Below, piece by piece: positions 22,434-32,430 of a stretch of 64,000 nt of DNA (positions are counted from its first letter, which is position 1; every line of letters starts with the position of its first letter). Origin of the DNA: Chlamydoabsidia padenii (lineage: Eukaryota > Mucoromycota > Mucoromycetes > Mucorales > Cunninghamellaceae); NCBI GenBank assembly GCA_025330725.1, contig JAIWND010000019.1, forward strand, positions 434,001 through 498,000. The letters are read 5' to 3'. The position numbers and the translations under genes were made by a program. The notes beneath the pieces were generated by a model. That model saw only the letters and a program-made list of their open reading frames with translations, was not told the DNA's origin and did no database searches.

Positions 22434-24715
22434 CTAGGTAGAGTGTGTTGGAGTATCTTCATTTTTTATCGTTTTCTTGTTGTTATTGACAGCACACCTA
22501 CCATTAAAAAAAAAAGAAGGTTAGTTATACTCTATTGAGGTAAAGGGGATAAACTTACATCCAAATTCTTGTCTTGTAAACTTTAAAGAGATCACGTACC
22601 AGTTCCCTAAAGTCGACTCTTTTCTCCGCAATAAAATAAAAGATAAGTTTGCGGCGATCCTAAAATAAAGTTTGATGAGTCTAAATCATGCATTTGGCTT
22701 GATTTTTTTTTTAGCTTACCATTTGGAATTCTGCATTAACGACGCTAATATTAAGTTTCCGCTGTTGGACACGAGCCTGACAAGTAGATAGGGCCTTGAG
22801 TTCATCTTCACTTTTGGAGACAAGTTGAGTAATTTCTTCAGGTCGAGCCAATCGAAACAATCGTTTGATACGAAGATCTCCACGTTGTTGAAGTGTTGAT
22901 TTGGTGTCTTGTTCCACCAAGTCTTCTTGCTGTTGTTGTTGAGTGTAATTCAAAAGTTGTGAAGGAGTCATTGCATCCACCACGACTTTTCCCAAATCAT
23001 GTCCACGGTCCGCTTCCACCATCACCAAATCACCCACCTTGACCATTAGAGGAGAAAAGTAGATATCCGTACGACCCGCTTTAAATTCCACCACATAGTA
23101 GCTGGCGTCCTTGGGTATAGATTCCATCTTGATGCCTTTTCCCATATCATCGCTTTTAGGAAGAGTGTAGTAAGGACATGTCGTTGTCGCTGCTGATACT
23201 GCTATTGTTGTTGTTGTCAGTGATGAGGAAGAAGAAGATGGTGCAGTGGAGTCTACTTGTGAATCTTGATGTTGTGATGGTGGTCGAGTTGTAGTGGCGT
23301 CTGTTAATCCTGCCGCAGCTACTTTGGCGTATAAATCTTTTGCACCAGTAGATGTTATTGTTGTAGATGCTGCTGCTGTTGAAGGAATTGGTAGTACGGT
23401 TGGCGGTTCAATGTCAGTCGATGTTGGTTGTGGTTTGGTGAGTTCATCTATAGAGTCGACTAGGCTGGTCATGATAAATGAAGGCTCGTCGTCATGTGAT
23501 AAAGTTGGACCAGCCATCGAATGTCGTCTAGAAAAGGAGATTAAACTAGTGTAAGGTGATGTGAGAATTTTTTTTTTCTCTTCTTCTTTTAACTTACCTG
23601 TCACTTGTACCATCTTTCATTGAGAATGACATTTGATTATAAGAAGAAGGTTGTACTGAAAATCGTCGAGTCGGGCCTAGTCGTTGACCTTCAGTAGTTG
23701 ATAAAAAGGGTGTGTATAAAGAAAGTGGTAATGTCTGTTGATGCTGCTGCTGGTTATTGTTGTTGTTGTTGTTATTGCTTTTACTGTTAGATGATAATTG
23801 GTGAAGCCATCTAGTATTAATTTCAGTAGTGGAAGTATCAGATGGATACCAAATATCAAATGCTGGAGCTGAGGATTTCGATCGCGTACGATGATAAGCC
23901 ATAGGATCGTCATCACCGTCGTTCTGATAGCGAGGAAGGGTGTGAGAATGACTGGCGTTAAAAAAATAGGGTGTATTGAATGGAGGAGATACCATATTCA
24001 TACCTTCTTCAGGCATGGTGTAAAGAGAAGAAGATCGGTTGGTGGCGAGATGATTCACATTGTTGTAGATACCATTATTATCAGCATAAACCCTTGAATC
24101 CAATCCTGCCTTGTTGTAATAAGTAGAGTCATAATCAGTGGTGTAGGATCTACTTCTTTGTTCCCTAAAGCCAGGTTCTTTGTAAGTATCTGGCAACTTT
24201 GAGACATTATCTTGATAGTCGGAGAACAAAGACGGTGTGGTTGTTGATGTGTCTAGAGGATAGAGAGGCAAAGTGACAGGAATGAAGGAGCCAGAACCAG
24301 TTGAGATGGAAGGAGTCCAAGGTGGTTGTGGTTGTGGTGGTGATAAGAGTGGTGAGTCCCAAGGCATGGTGGTCAGTCCATGAGGAGTAGTGTCCATACC
24401 TGCTGAGTTTGGTTGAAGAGCATAATCATGATATCTTGGATTGACTTGTTGTGATGCTAATCGAGTTGGATGTACATTAGATACTCCTATAGGCCCGAGT
24501 GTTCTTGGTGTTATCAAGGAAGAGCGCTTTTCACCAAAGTGGTTTGTTTCCTATTGTGTAAAGAGAGAGAGAGAGAGAGATTAGAAAGATAAAACGATAA
24601 AGGGGGGGGGAGGGAGTGTACAGTTGAATAGGTCGAAATAAAAAACAACCTCTTTCATCTGTTCTTGTATAGAGCTAATAAAAGTATGTATACTTACCAA
24701 GTTATGTGTCATCAT
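22434..24715 (-). CDS. PSP1 C-terminal domain protein
   Basis: Five exons read leftward: 24715-24698 (18 nt), 24550-23598, 23527-22720, 22659-22559 and 22497-22434; 647 residues. The first 450 or so residues are low complexity (N, Q, S, T, P rich). The C-terminal PSP1 domain is complete: [71 protein letters not shown] and, after splicing, [25 protein letters not shown] and [11 protein letters not shown]1 of yeast was found as a suppressor of DNA polymerase alpha mutants and is associated with RNA granules; the domain is also found in bacterial YaaT-like proteins. Biochemical function is not established. The first coding exon (MMTHNL) is tiny and rests on phase and a good donor, so the exact N-terminus is less certain. 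Confidence 0.8.
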
Positions 24716-24893
24716 GTAAACTGGTAAACAAATAGAAGTGAGAGTAAGAAAGAAAGAAAAAAAGACTGAGAAAGTTAAAAGGTAAAAAGGCATAAGCGGG
24801 GTTTCAAAAACGATCAGACCAGAAAAAAAAAAAAAGTTAAATTTTATTTACTCTTCTCTCTCTCTCTCTCTCACTTCTCTGACACATACACAC
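24716..24893. promoter_or_regulatory. Bidirectional promoter, PSP1 gene and Nudix gene
   Basis: Only 178 bases separate two divergent start codons. GCGGGGTTTCAAAAAC at about 24796-24811 is a copy of the recurring CGGG-TTT-AAA motif. A (CT)n run near 24855-24873 lies in the rightward leader. Confidence 0.4.
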
Positions 24894-25775
24894 ATGGATA
24901 CTGAACTTGACATTAACACACAAGGAACAGCAGCCAAAGTCTTGGTGGAAACGATTTCTCATAAGAGGTAAAATAGTAATGATCAAAAAACTACTTGAAC
25001 AAGTTACACTAATAGCTTTGTCTGTCATGTTGGAAATATAGGTTCATCACTGTCTGGAACCGACAAACCCAGTTTAGTGATGGTCGAATTATTGAATGGG
25101 ATGTTGTTGGCCATCATACGCCCTATCCTACTTTTGTTGTTGTCTTTACCTACAACACTGAATCGGTAAGTAATCAAGTTTTTTATATTTTTATTTTTAA
25201 AACATCTACTCAAGTCTCTCTTTATATATAACAATCTAGAAAACAACTTGTATTTTAAAGGAATATGCCCAAGGAACGAATGAAATTGTAAGTAGATTGA
25301 TATTATAACTTGTCAAGATCAAGAACTAATGATTCTATTATACAAAACTAGAAATATACCTGTGTATCTGGCTCTGTGGACCGACGCAAGCATCAAAGGT
25401 AAAAACAAACAACAATAACAGCAACATCAAGACCCTTATTATTATTATACTAGTCCTCTAGAATCAGCTCAACATGAATTATCTGAAGAAGCAAGATTGA
25501 CAGGTGGTGAATGGATTTCATTATTACCTGAAGATCAACCGGATGGTATTAGTGAATTAAAGTGGGGTCGAAACCGATTTGTACCGTATCTATGCATCAA
25601 TCCTCATCAAGACGATCAACCAAGACAAAGGGACGAAGAAGAATGTATACAAGTGGTGGACAAGGTGGACATTAAACATTTAAAAAGCTTTATTACAAAA
25701 GGGGAAATGATGTTACCAAGTGTGCAAACATCATGGATGGCATTGGAATATTTATCTAATCAAGGTATGCTATAA
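24894..25775 (+). CDS. Nudix hydrolase-like protein (ADP-sugar pyrophosphatase type)
   Basis: Five exons: 24894-24967, 25042-25165, 25240-25287, 25352-25398 and 25454-25775; 204 residues. The N-terminal FITVWNRQTQFSDGRIIEWDVVGH and FVVVFTYNTES followed by ILKEYAQGTNE resemble ADP-sugar pyrophosphatases such as YSA1. The Nudix helix is ESAQHELSEEARLTGG: the core ELxEE is kept, but the expected Arg before it is His and the usual Gly after it is Arg, so the box is imperfect. SGSVDRRKHQSPLE supplies the preceding loop. The likely role is cleavage of a nucleoside diphosphate sugar or similar; substrate unknown. Its 3' end lies 10 bases from the stop codon of the converging kanadaptin-like gene. 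Confidence 0.65.
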
Positions 25776-25785
25776 TCAATCTATT

Positions 25786-27425
25786 CTACAGTATTGGTTT
25801 GGTAATCTTGACTAGCTTAACAAGTCGTATATGGTCCTAGATAAATAGCAATACATATATATATATATATTATTATTATTCTTTTCAAGTTAAATAAATA
25901 ATAAACTTGTCTTCTTTGTTTTTTACCTTTTCCAATTGTTTTAATTCTTTTTGTAGGTTATATATAGATGTGGTCTTTTCACTAGGGGCTTTGCTGAGTT
26001 GATCCATGTATGCGTCCAAATCTTCATCGTCCCCCGCTTGACCAGTCTTGTCGTTTTCGGCAGCTATTATAAGATAGTATTAAACAATGTTAGGTTCCTT
26101 TTCTCATTTCCCCTACTCCATCATGTCTTTTTACCTGTCTTGTTTCGTTTTTCCAATTCTTCTTTAATGCGGTTAATTTGCTTTTCAGTCTCAAGTTGTC
26201 GTTTAACCAGATCATCATGTGTTTCAGCCTTTTCTTCCTTCTTCATCGCCTTTCTCTTCTTGGTATCTATCAAGTGTAAGTCAGTATTGTCTTGGTTTTG
26301 ATGATTAACTTACTAGTTTTATCATAGAGTTCTTCATCGCTATCATCATCACCAAACATGATTTCCAGATCCTTCCTTCGACGTTCTATATCAAAACAAA
26401 GTATGAGTAAACCACACATCATTCCATCAACCTATTATTATGATTATAATTATTACTTACTTGCATCAGCAATAGCCATTTGTTCAGATTCAAAGGACAA
26501 CAGTTGAGCATCACCACTAAGACCACGTCGACCTTCTTCGCCATGTTGTTGTCCACTTTCACCTTCTTCATCATCATCGTCTTCTTCCACTGCGTCTTCT
26601 TGGAATCCCCTACAAAGTCCTATGTTAGTTCACCTTTTTTCTTTCCATTGTCCCCCTTCTTTTCACTTATTACCAACTGATGCCTTGATCCCCTTCGGCT
26701 ACATGTTCCACATCCGCCGCCCGAGTTCGATGTCGTAATACAGTCGCTTCTTCTTCTTCCAGTTCATCATCCGTACGAGGTTTTTCGGTTTCAAAAATAC
26801 AGAGTCGTGTGCTTTCACCAAATCGAATTTGATCACCAGAATGTAGTGGTGTGTATACTCTTGGTGTAATCTTTTTCTTATTCAGCAGAGTGCCATAGCC
26901 ACTGTCCAGATCGTAAAGGAAGGCCTGGCCGTCTTCATTAAATTGAATCACCGCATGATATCTTGAGAGTGACTTTTTTAAGAAGAAGAAAGAATTAGTG
27001 TTATGATCCTTGTATTTAGGGAATATGACTTACCGGGTGTTCCATCACAACATCACAGAGAGGTAGTCGTCCTAAGGTTAATAAAAAATAAAGTAGATTG
27101 ATTAATATCGGAGGAGGAGGAAGAAGTTATCTCAAAACTTCTTACCAATGGTGATAAAGTCTTTACGAGGACCATGGATCTTGTCAATGCTGAGACCACC
27201 TTTCAACACTTCCAAACTATAATCAAAGGACGCGACTTGACCCCATTCTGGTTTATGATATTTCAGTGGTGGAGGTTGAAGAGTGCCTTGATTGTCTGCC
27301 GAAGAAGTTGATGATGATGGCGTGGGTGGTTTTTTTACAGGAGCAGGTACGGCAAAGGTTTTTTCAGTCGTGGGTTTGTTGACAGGAGAAGGGGCAGCAA
27401 ATATTTTATCGTTTGATTCAGGCAT
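25786..27425 (-). CDS. Kanadaptin-like FHA-domain protein
   Basis: Eight exons read leftward: 27425-27146, 27071-27034, 26972-26674, 26609-26461, 26385-26314, 26266-26135, 26063-25927 and 25836-25786; 385 residues. A P-rich N-terminus leads to KPEWGQVASFDYSLEVLKGG and the FHA domain: GRLPLCDVVMEHPSLSRYHAVIQF, YDLDSGYGTLLNKKKI and GDQIRFGESTRLCIFE. Acidic and coiled-coil sequence follows (DDDDEEGE, KKRKAMKKEEKAETHDDLVKRQLETE), then a short C-terminal helix (DHIRLVKLVKI). Kanadaptin (SLC4A1AP) is a nuclear FHA protein linked to splicing complexes. FHA domains bind phosphothreonine; the pattern GR, S-R-H and N-K is kept. All phases are consistent. Confidence 0.85.
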
Positions 27426-27769
27426 GGGTAAAAAAAAAAAAAAAAGTGGGAAGAAAGAGAGGAATGGGTGACTCGTCTCCAATGCTAAAAAGTTAAAATT
27501 ATTTCAAACGCCGAAAGTCAGATCCAAAAGAAGTAATCTGACTGACAGGGTTTTTTCTTTCTTTTCCCTTCCAAACCCTTTTTTTTTTTTTCGAAACAGG
27601 TCATCTTTTTCATCCCACTACAACCCATACCCATTCTTTTATATAATTATTATACAAGGTTATTCACTCACCAAACCCTTGAATGTCAACTTTATTAGTT
27701 TGTACTTTCCTTTCGTTTCTTTTTTTTTTTTTCTTTTAATCCCTCTTCTACCTTGACCTCCCTCATACT
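27426..27769. promoter_or_regulatory. Divergent promoter, kanadaptin-like gene and DPBB gene
   Basis: A 344-base spacer with TTATTTCAAACGCCG near 27500, T-runs, and TTTTATATAATTATTATAC near 27637 as a possible TATA region for the rightward gene. No gene was seen inside. Confidence 0.35.
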
Positions 27770-28804
27770 ATGAAGTCTGTCTTACTCATTACTACTTTGG
27801 CGACTCTGGCTCTAACTATCCAGGCCGAACTCAATGATATGTATCTGCATCATCATCCTAGCCAAGCAAAAAAGCTAGCCATGGCTGCTCGAGCTGGCAA
27901 TAATCAAGGTAAAAAAAAGAATAGGTAATAATAACAGTAACCTACTAATGACTCCTTTTACATGTTACCCTTTAAGAATCTCAACACGATAACAATGGTG
28001 GTGGTGACGATAATTATCATTATGGTGGATATGATTTTCGCAAATCTTATGATGAAGGTTATGGCACCTCTTACTATGAAGACGATCATCCTCGTCAACG
28101 ACAGCCTTACCGTGCAAGTTATGATGCTGACTACCCTCGCCAACGCCAACCTTACCGTGCAAGTTATGACGATGACTATTATTACGATTACCAACCTCAT
28201 CGTGCAAATGACGAAAGCCGAGGTCCAGTCGTGGGTGGACATTATGGCAATCGCATGGCAGCAGCTAGTAGAAATGATCAAGGCATCACTTATAACAAGA
28301 ATGGTGGTATTGATTGGAACCATCCGACGTTGAAAGGCAGTATCTTTGTGGACCGTGGTTATGATGATGCTACGTTTGATATCAAGCAGAATCTCAAAAT
28401 GGCCAGCGTGGTTGATCCTGGGGAAGGCTATCATACAGGCAAAGGTACTTACTATGATGTCGAAACACACAAGAGCTCTTGCGGAATCAAGGCAACAAAC
28501 AAAGATATGGTGGCCGCTATGAATTCCAAACAGTTTGGGGCAAAGACCAAGAGTAACAAGAAATGTGGCCAGGAAATCGAAGTGACAGGTCCTTCTGGAA
28601 AAATCGTCAAAGCCAAACTGATTGATGGGTGTGATACTTGTGCTGAAGGTGACATTGACTTTAGTCCAGCTGGTAGGTTGAAAAAAAAAAAAAAAAAAAA
28701 AAAGAAGAAGGTTTGCTAATCCTCTTTTCTTTATGAATATAGCATTTGAAACTATTGGTAGCTTTAGTCATGGTAGTATCTCTATCAAGTGGAAAGAAGC
28801 TTAG
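27770..28804 (+). CDS. Secreted double-psi beta-barrel (RlpA/expansin-like) protein
   Basis: Three exons: 27770-27908, 27977-28672 and 28743-28804; 298 residues. MKSVLLITTLATLALTIQA is a signal peptide. A Y/D/R-rich linker contains two copies of a 14-residue unit, PRQRQPYRASYDAD and PRQRQPYRASYDDD (near 28091-28175). The C-terminal domain runs from GKGTYYDVETHKSSCG through AAMNSKQFG, KKCGQEIEVTGPSGKIVKAKLIDGC and IDFSPAAF to GSFSHGSISIKW. This is the DPBB fold seen in barwin, RlpA and fungal expansin-like proteins: GxGTYY, AMNSxxF, CG, DxC and DFSPAAF are all present. Such proteins act on or bind cell-wall polysaccharide; catalytic activity is unproven. A poly-A run near 28681 sits in the last intron. 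Confidence 0.82.
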
Positions 28805-29067
28805 GCTTTAATCTTTGCTCAAAATTATACTATTTACTTTTATACTAATAAACAAAACACTTTTTTTTTAAAAAAAAGTTAAGACTCTTTAATCTACTTT
28901 GTTAATGCTCTATTATGCAGAAATCTTCTTGTAGAAGACTTCAATGCACAAGGGTTGCTCAATTTGCATCGCCGCTTTAATATTATATTTTGGCCCGGTG
29001 GGGTCTGTCGATTAAATTCCACTCTCTTTTCAACTTTTTTACTACTTGATAGAGCGACTTGCATCTC

Positions 29068-30004
29068 ATGGCAACTGATCGACAATGGAATATACTCTTG
29101 GGTGCAACTGGAAGTGTAGCAAGCATCAAAGTACCTCAACTTGTGGATGAATTAAACAAGGTATGAACTAAATGAAACAGGAACAGACTAAAGTAACCAA
29201 CTTTGCTGCTCTTTTCTTTATAGATTCCTGGTGCTAATGTCAAAGTGGTACCCACAGCTGCAGCTTACTTTTTCTTCAAGGATGAAAAGGTTAATGCCAG
29301 GGTCCATCTCGATGAAGAAGAATGGTCTGTAAGTATGGGTCATCCTTTTAGTCATACTCACTCATCAAACTGATTTGTCATCTTTCTACATTCTTTATAG
29401 ACATGGAAGAAAAAGTCAGACCCGATATTACATATAGAGGTAAAGTATATAGTGGGACAATGGAAAGGGGGATTTGTTTAGTGACTGGATATACGACTAG
29501 TTACGGAAATGGGCAGATATAATGGTGATCGCTCCTTTGGATGCCAATACACTTGCCAAACTAGCCAATGGACTCTGTGATAATTTACTGGTAAGAACCC
29601 CTCCCAAATATGAAAATGATTTTATCTAACTCAATATTTCTTTAGACTAGTATAGTGCGTGCATGGGATACAAGTCGACCAGTACTAGTCTGTCCTGCGA
29701 TGAATACGAATATGTGGGTTCATCCTTTTACAAGTAAACATTTGGCTGTATTAAAAGATACCTTTAACTTTAAAGTGATGGCTCCTATCAGTAAAACATT
29801 GGCTTGTGGTGACACTGGTAAAGTATTAGAAGAAAAGGTATTATGAACTAGAGACATACTGATGGTTGTTATTCTTTACTAGGTGTGGGTGCCATGGCTG
29901 AACCGACAACCATTGCCACAAGAGTATCTGATCTTTTACAAGAACTTGGAACTGCTCAATTAGCAGATGCTGGTGATGTTATTGATGAAATGGATTTGAT
30001 ATAG
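29068..30004 (+). CDS. CAB3-like: Phosphopantothenoylcysteine decarboxylase
   Basis: Six exons: 29068-29160, 29224-29328, 29401-29439, 29501-29590, 29646-29817 and 29883-30004; 206 residues. This is an HFCD flavoprotein: ILLGATGSVASIKVPQLVDEL, VVPTAAAYFF, ADIMVIAPLDANTLAKLANGLCDNLLTSIVRAW, CPAMNTNMWVHPFT and LACGDTGVGAMAEPTTI. The catalytic His corresponds to the VHLDEEEW region and the PxMNxxMW motif binds the substrate. LACGDTGVGAMAE is restored only when intron 5 starts at 29818; reading through gives a different end. The enzyme makes 4'-phosphopantetheine in CoA synthesis. The length is that of a stand-alone PPCDC, without the long acidic tail of yeast HAL3/SIS2. Confidence 0.9.
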
Positions 30005-30144
30005 TGTATAGTGTATAGTGTCTATAACCAACCCTTCAGGGTGCATAGTCGGCGATTAAAATAACAAAAATAAAGTCGGAATCTTTTTTTTTTTCTTTCT
30101 TTTCTTCTTCTCTTTTACAATAATTCATTCATCTTCCATTGTCC

Positions 30145-32175
30145 ATGTTACACGCTATTGCTTTATACGATTGCGTGGCTGATGAAGAAGGGGAACTCTC
30201 ATTTAGTGTTGGGACTCGCTTTGTGGATGTGGTTGACTCTAGTGAAGAAAACTGGTTAGAAGGTCGAATTGAAGGTACCTCCCAGCGTGGTCTCCTCCCA
30301 AGCAACTATGTGAATGTTATCTCTGTGCCTTCTCCAACGGTGATCAAGTCTATTCCGAAATCAACAACATTCGATACTGGTCAAGGAAGAAGTGTGTCTC
30401 CTCCAAACTCGAATATATCCTCATCTTGGTCTGTCATCTCCAATGGTCCAATGACACCCAATACATCTACTTATACGGACAACAACAACAACAAGTCAGA
30501 TGCGTTTGATACAGCAATGCATGGGCTACCATCTTCCAAATATAGTGATATTGCCACCACCCTATTGAACAAACGCACCATGCCGAAACCAAGCACCACA
30601 GAATTCACTCAAGTCAACAGCAACAACTCTGTAAAGGCCTCACCTAAGCTCTTTGATAAGAAGCCTGGATTGGTGCATCCTATACTTCAACAAACAACTA
30701 GAGCTCGGTCATTCTCTGCTTCTTCGTCAACTTTACCATCAAGAAGTGATCCTGATACCACTCTTTTGAAACCTTCGGCTCTTCGACAAGATGGACGACT
30801 CGGAACACAATTGGATACAGCATCTTGGCGGACAAGAGTGGAGAATGGTATACCCTCGTCGACAAATGGTGATGGTGCAAGGCGTCCATCATTAAATGTT
30901 ATTGGCAACAAGGTCAACATGACAGGGTCCTCAGGAAATGACGACGAAGATGTGGAGGAGGAAGATGGCTATCAACTTATCAAACCATCTCAGCTACGTA
31001 AACGACAACAACAGGGTCAATCTAAAGAAGCAACCACAAAGATGATGTTACCCGTGACACTACCATTATCGACTTCTGCATCAACCTCAGTTTTACCTTC
31101 TCAAAAGACATCCAATGGTATACGATTAGAAACACTTCCATCATCCAGCACACTCGCCAAACTACCATCACGACCTGTCTCTCAAGCAAATCGACTCAAC
31201 AAATCAAGATCTTCTTCCACCAAATCCAACCGTCCAACTACATCAACAAGTAGCACGACACCAAGCAGTGTAAGCAACAACAATAAACCAGCACCTACTT
31301 TGAAACCTAAACCAGCACAATTGAACCATTTACCTAAAGCATCAGTCACTCTGCCAAGATCAACAACAACAACAACAACAATCACCAAAGAACGAAGCGC
31401 ATCTAATCCACCAGCCATTCAACCCAAGAACTTTAGCCTCGACTCTCATCGACCCAACAAACCAACCATCGAAAGCAAACCAATGACATTTAAAACATCA
31501 TCAATACAACCAGTGGAAAACAGTATCATTAGCGAAAGAGGCACGCGTGGTGGTGTGGCTTTACCTGGACTAGGTAAAAAGAACTCTGCACCGAGTTTAC
31601 CGATACGAAACACCAACGAATTGATCTTTAAGGATAGACAGCTGTTGAACAACAACAATGGTACGAACGACGACACTAATATTAAACCATCTCAATTGTT
31701 AACCACACAAAGAGCAAGATCATCCACCAACCCAAGTTTTGCCACTCGACCTCATATTGACACCAACAGTAAATCTTTATTGATAGCTTCTTTGGATGGA
31801 GGAGCCATACGATCACCACCACCACCACCACCATCTTTAACATTAAAATCAACCACGAAATCATCATCATTACCAGCCATAGCATTGACTATCAAACAGG
31901 CACCACCACCACCACCTTCAAGGCATACCAAGTCTCGCCGGTATGATGATTTATTTGATTCTATTCAGGATGATGGGTTTGTGGATGGAATGACGACTCG
32001 ATTGGTGTGGAAAAAAAGCCGGCTGCCGAATGAAACATTGGCTACTATCTGGCAACACTGTGATCAACGAAAATCGGGATTGCTGGACAGGCAGCGGTTT
32101 ATTGATGGTATGATTCAAATTGATTCCTATTTGGCCAAGAACAAGTCCGTCTCCTCTACGAAATCCTTATCATAA
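30145..32175 (+). CDS. SH3 plus C-terminal EH-domain protein, probable endocytic adaptor
   Basis: Single exon, 676 residues, ATG at 30145. An SH3 domain covers residues 1-57: AIALYDCVADEEGELSF, EENWLEGRIEGTSQRGLLPSNYV. The next 540 residues are low complexity (S, T, P, N, K) with proline runs (PPPPPPS, APPPPPS) that could bind other SH3 domains. The last 70 or so residues form an EH-like domain: YDDLFDSIQDDGFVDGMTTRLVWKKSRLPNETLATIWQHCDQRKSGLLDRQRFIDGM. The second helix-loop-helix has a calcium-loop-like DQRKSGLLDRQRF. EH domains bind NPF motifs in endocytic proteins. The combination of N-terminal SH3 and C-terminal EH suggests an actin/endocytosis scaffold. I do not recognise a named orthologue. 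Confidence 0.78.
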   Translation: MLHAIALYDCVADEEGELSFSVGTRFVDVVDSSEENWLEGRIEGTSQRGLLPSNYVNVISVPSPTVIKSIPKSTTFDTGQGRSVSPPNSNISSSWSVISNGPMTPNTSTYTDNNNNKSDAFDTAMHGLPSSKYSDIATTLLNKRTMPKPSTTEFTQVNSNNSVKASPKLFDKKPGLVHPILQQTTRARSFSASSSTLPSRSDPDTTLLKPSALRQDGRLGTQLDTASWRTRVENGIPSSTNGDGARRPSLNVIGNKVNMTGSSGNDDEDVEEEDGYQLIKPSQLRKRQQQGQSKEATTKMMLPVTLPLSTSASTSVLPSQKTSNGIRLETLPSSSTLAKLPSRPVSQANRLNKSRSSSTKSNRPTTSTSSTTPSSVSNNNKPAPTLKPKPAQLNHLPKASVTLPRSTTTTTTITKERSASNPPAIQPKNFSLDSHRPNKPTIESKPMTFKTSSIQPVENSIISERGTRGGVALPGLGKKNSAPSLPIRNTNELIFKDRQLLNNNNGTNDDTNIKPSQLLTTQRARSSTNPSFATRPHIDTNSKSLLIASLDGGAIRSPPPPPPSLTLKSTTKSSSLPAIALTIKQAPPPPPSRHTKSRRYDDLFDSIQDDGFVDGMTTRLVWKKSRLPNETLATIWQHCDQRKSGLLDRQRFIDGMIQIDSYLAKNKSVSSTKSLS

Positions 32176-32430
32176 TCCTTGGCTTTATTAGTATAGTATT
32201 ATGTAGTTTTAATAAATAAAAAGTGTGTTATCTTTATTGTTATCATCATTGATGTCTGGACTATGCGGGTAATTATTCCGACCAAAGGGAAAAAAAGGGT
32301 ACATGTCGGGTTTTGAAATTCACGGTTGGGGGTTTTTATTACAAGGCTTTTTTTTTTTTTTTTTTTTTTTCTTTCTCTTCTTTTCTTTTACTTACCATCT
32401 TGTTCAATTAAAAAACAACACTCTCACAAG

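Noticed and set aside
27958..28470. 170-codon open frame antisense to the DPBB gene
   Set aside because: It mirrors the sense gene's biased codons; the protein is Ile/Val/Thr repeats with no family, while the sense strand has a full signal peptide and domain.
29818..29846. Extended end KVLEEK of PPC decarboxylase exon 5
   Set aside because: The donor at 29818 restores the conserved LACGDTGVGAMAE; the extended frame breaks it.
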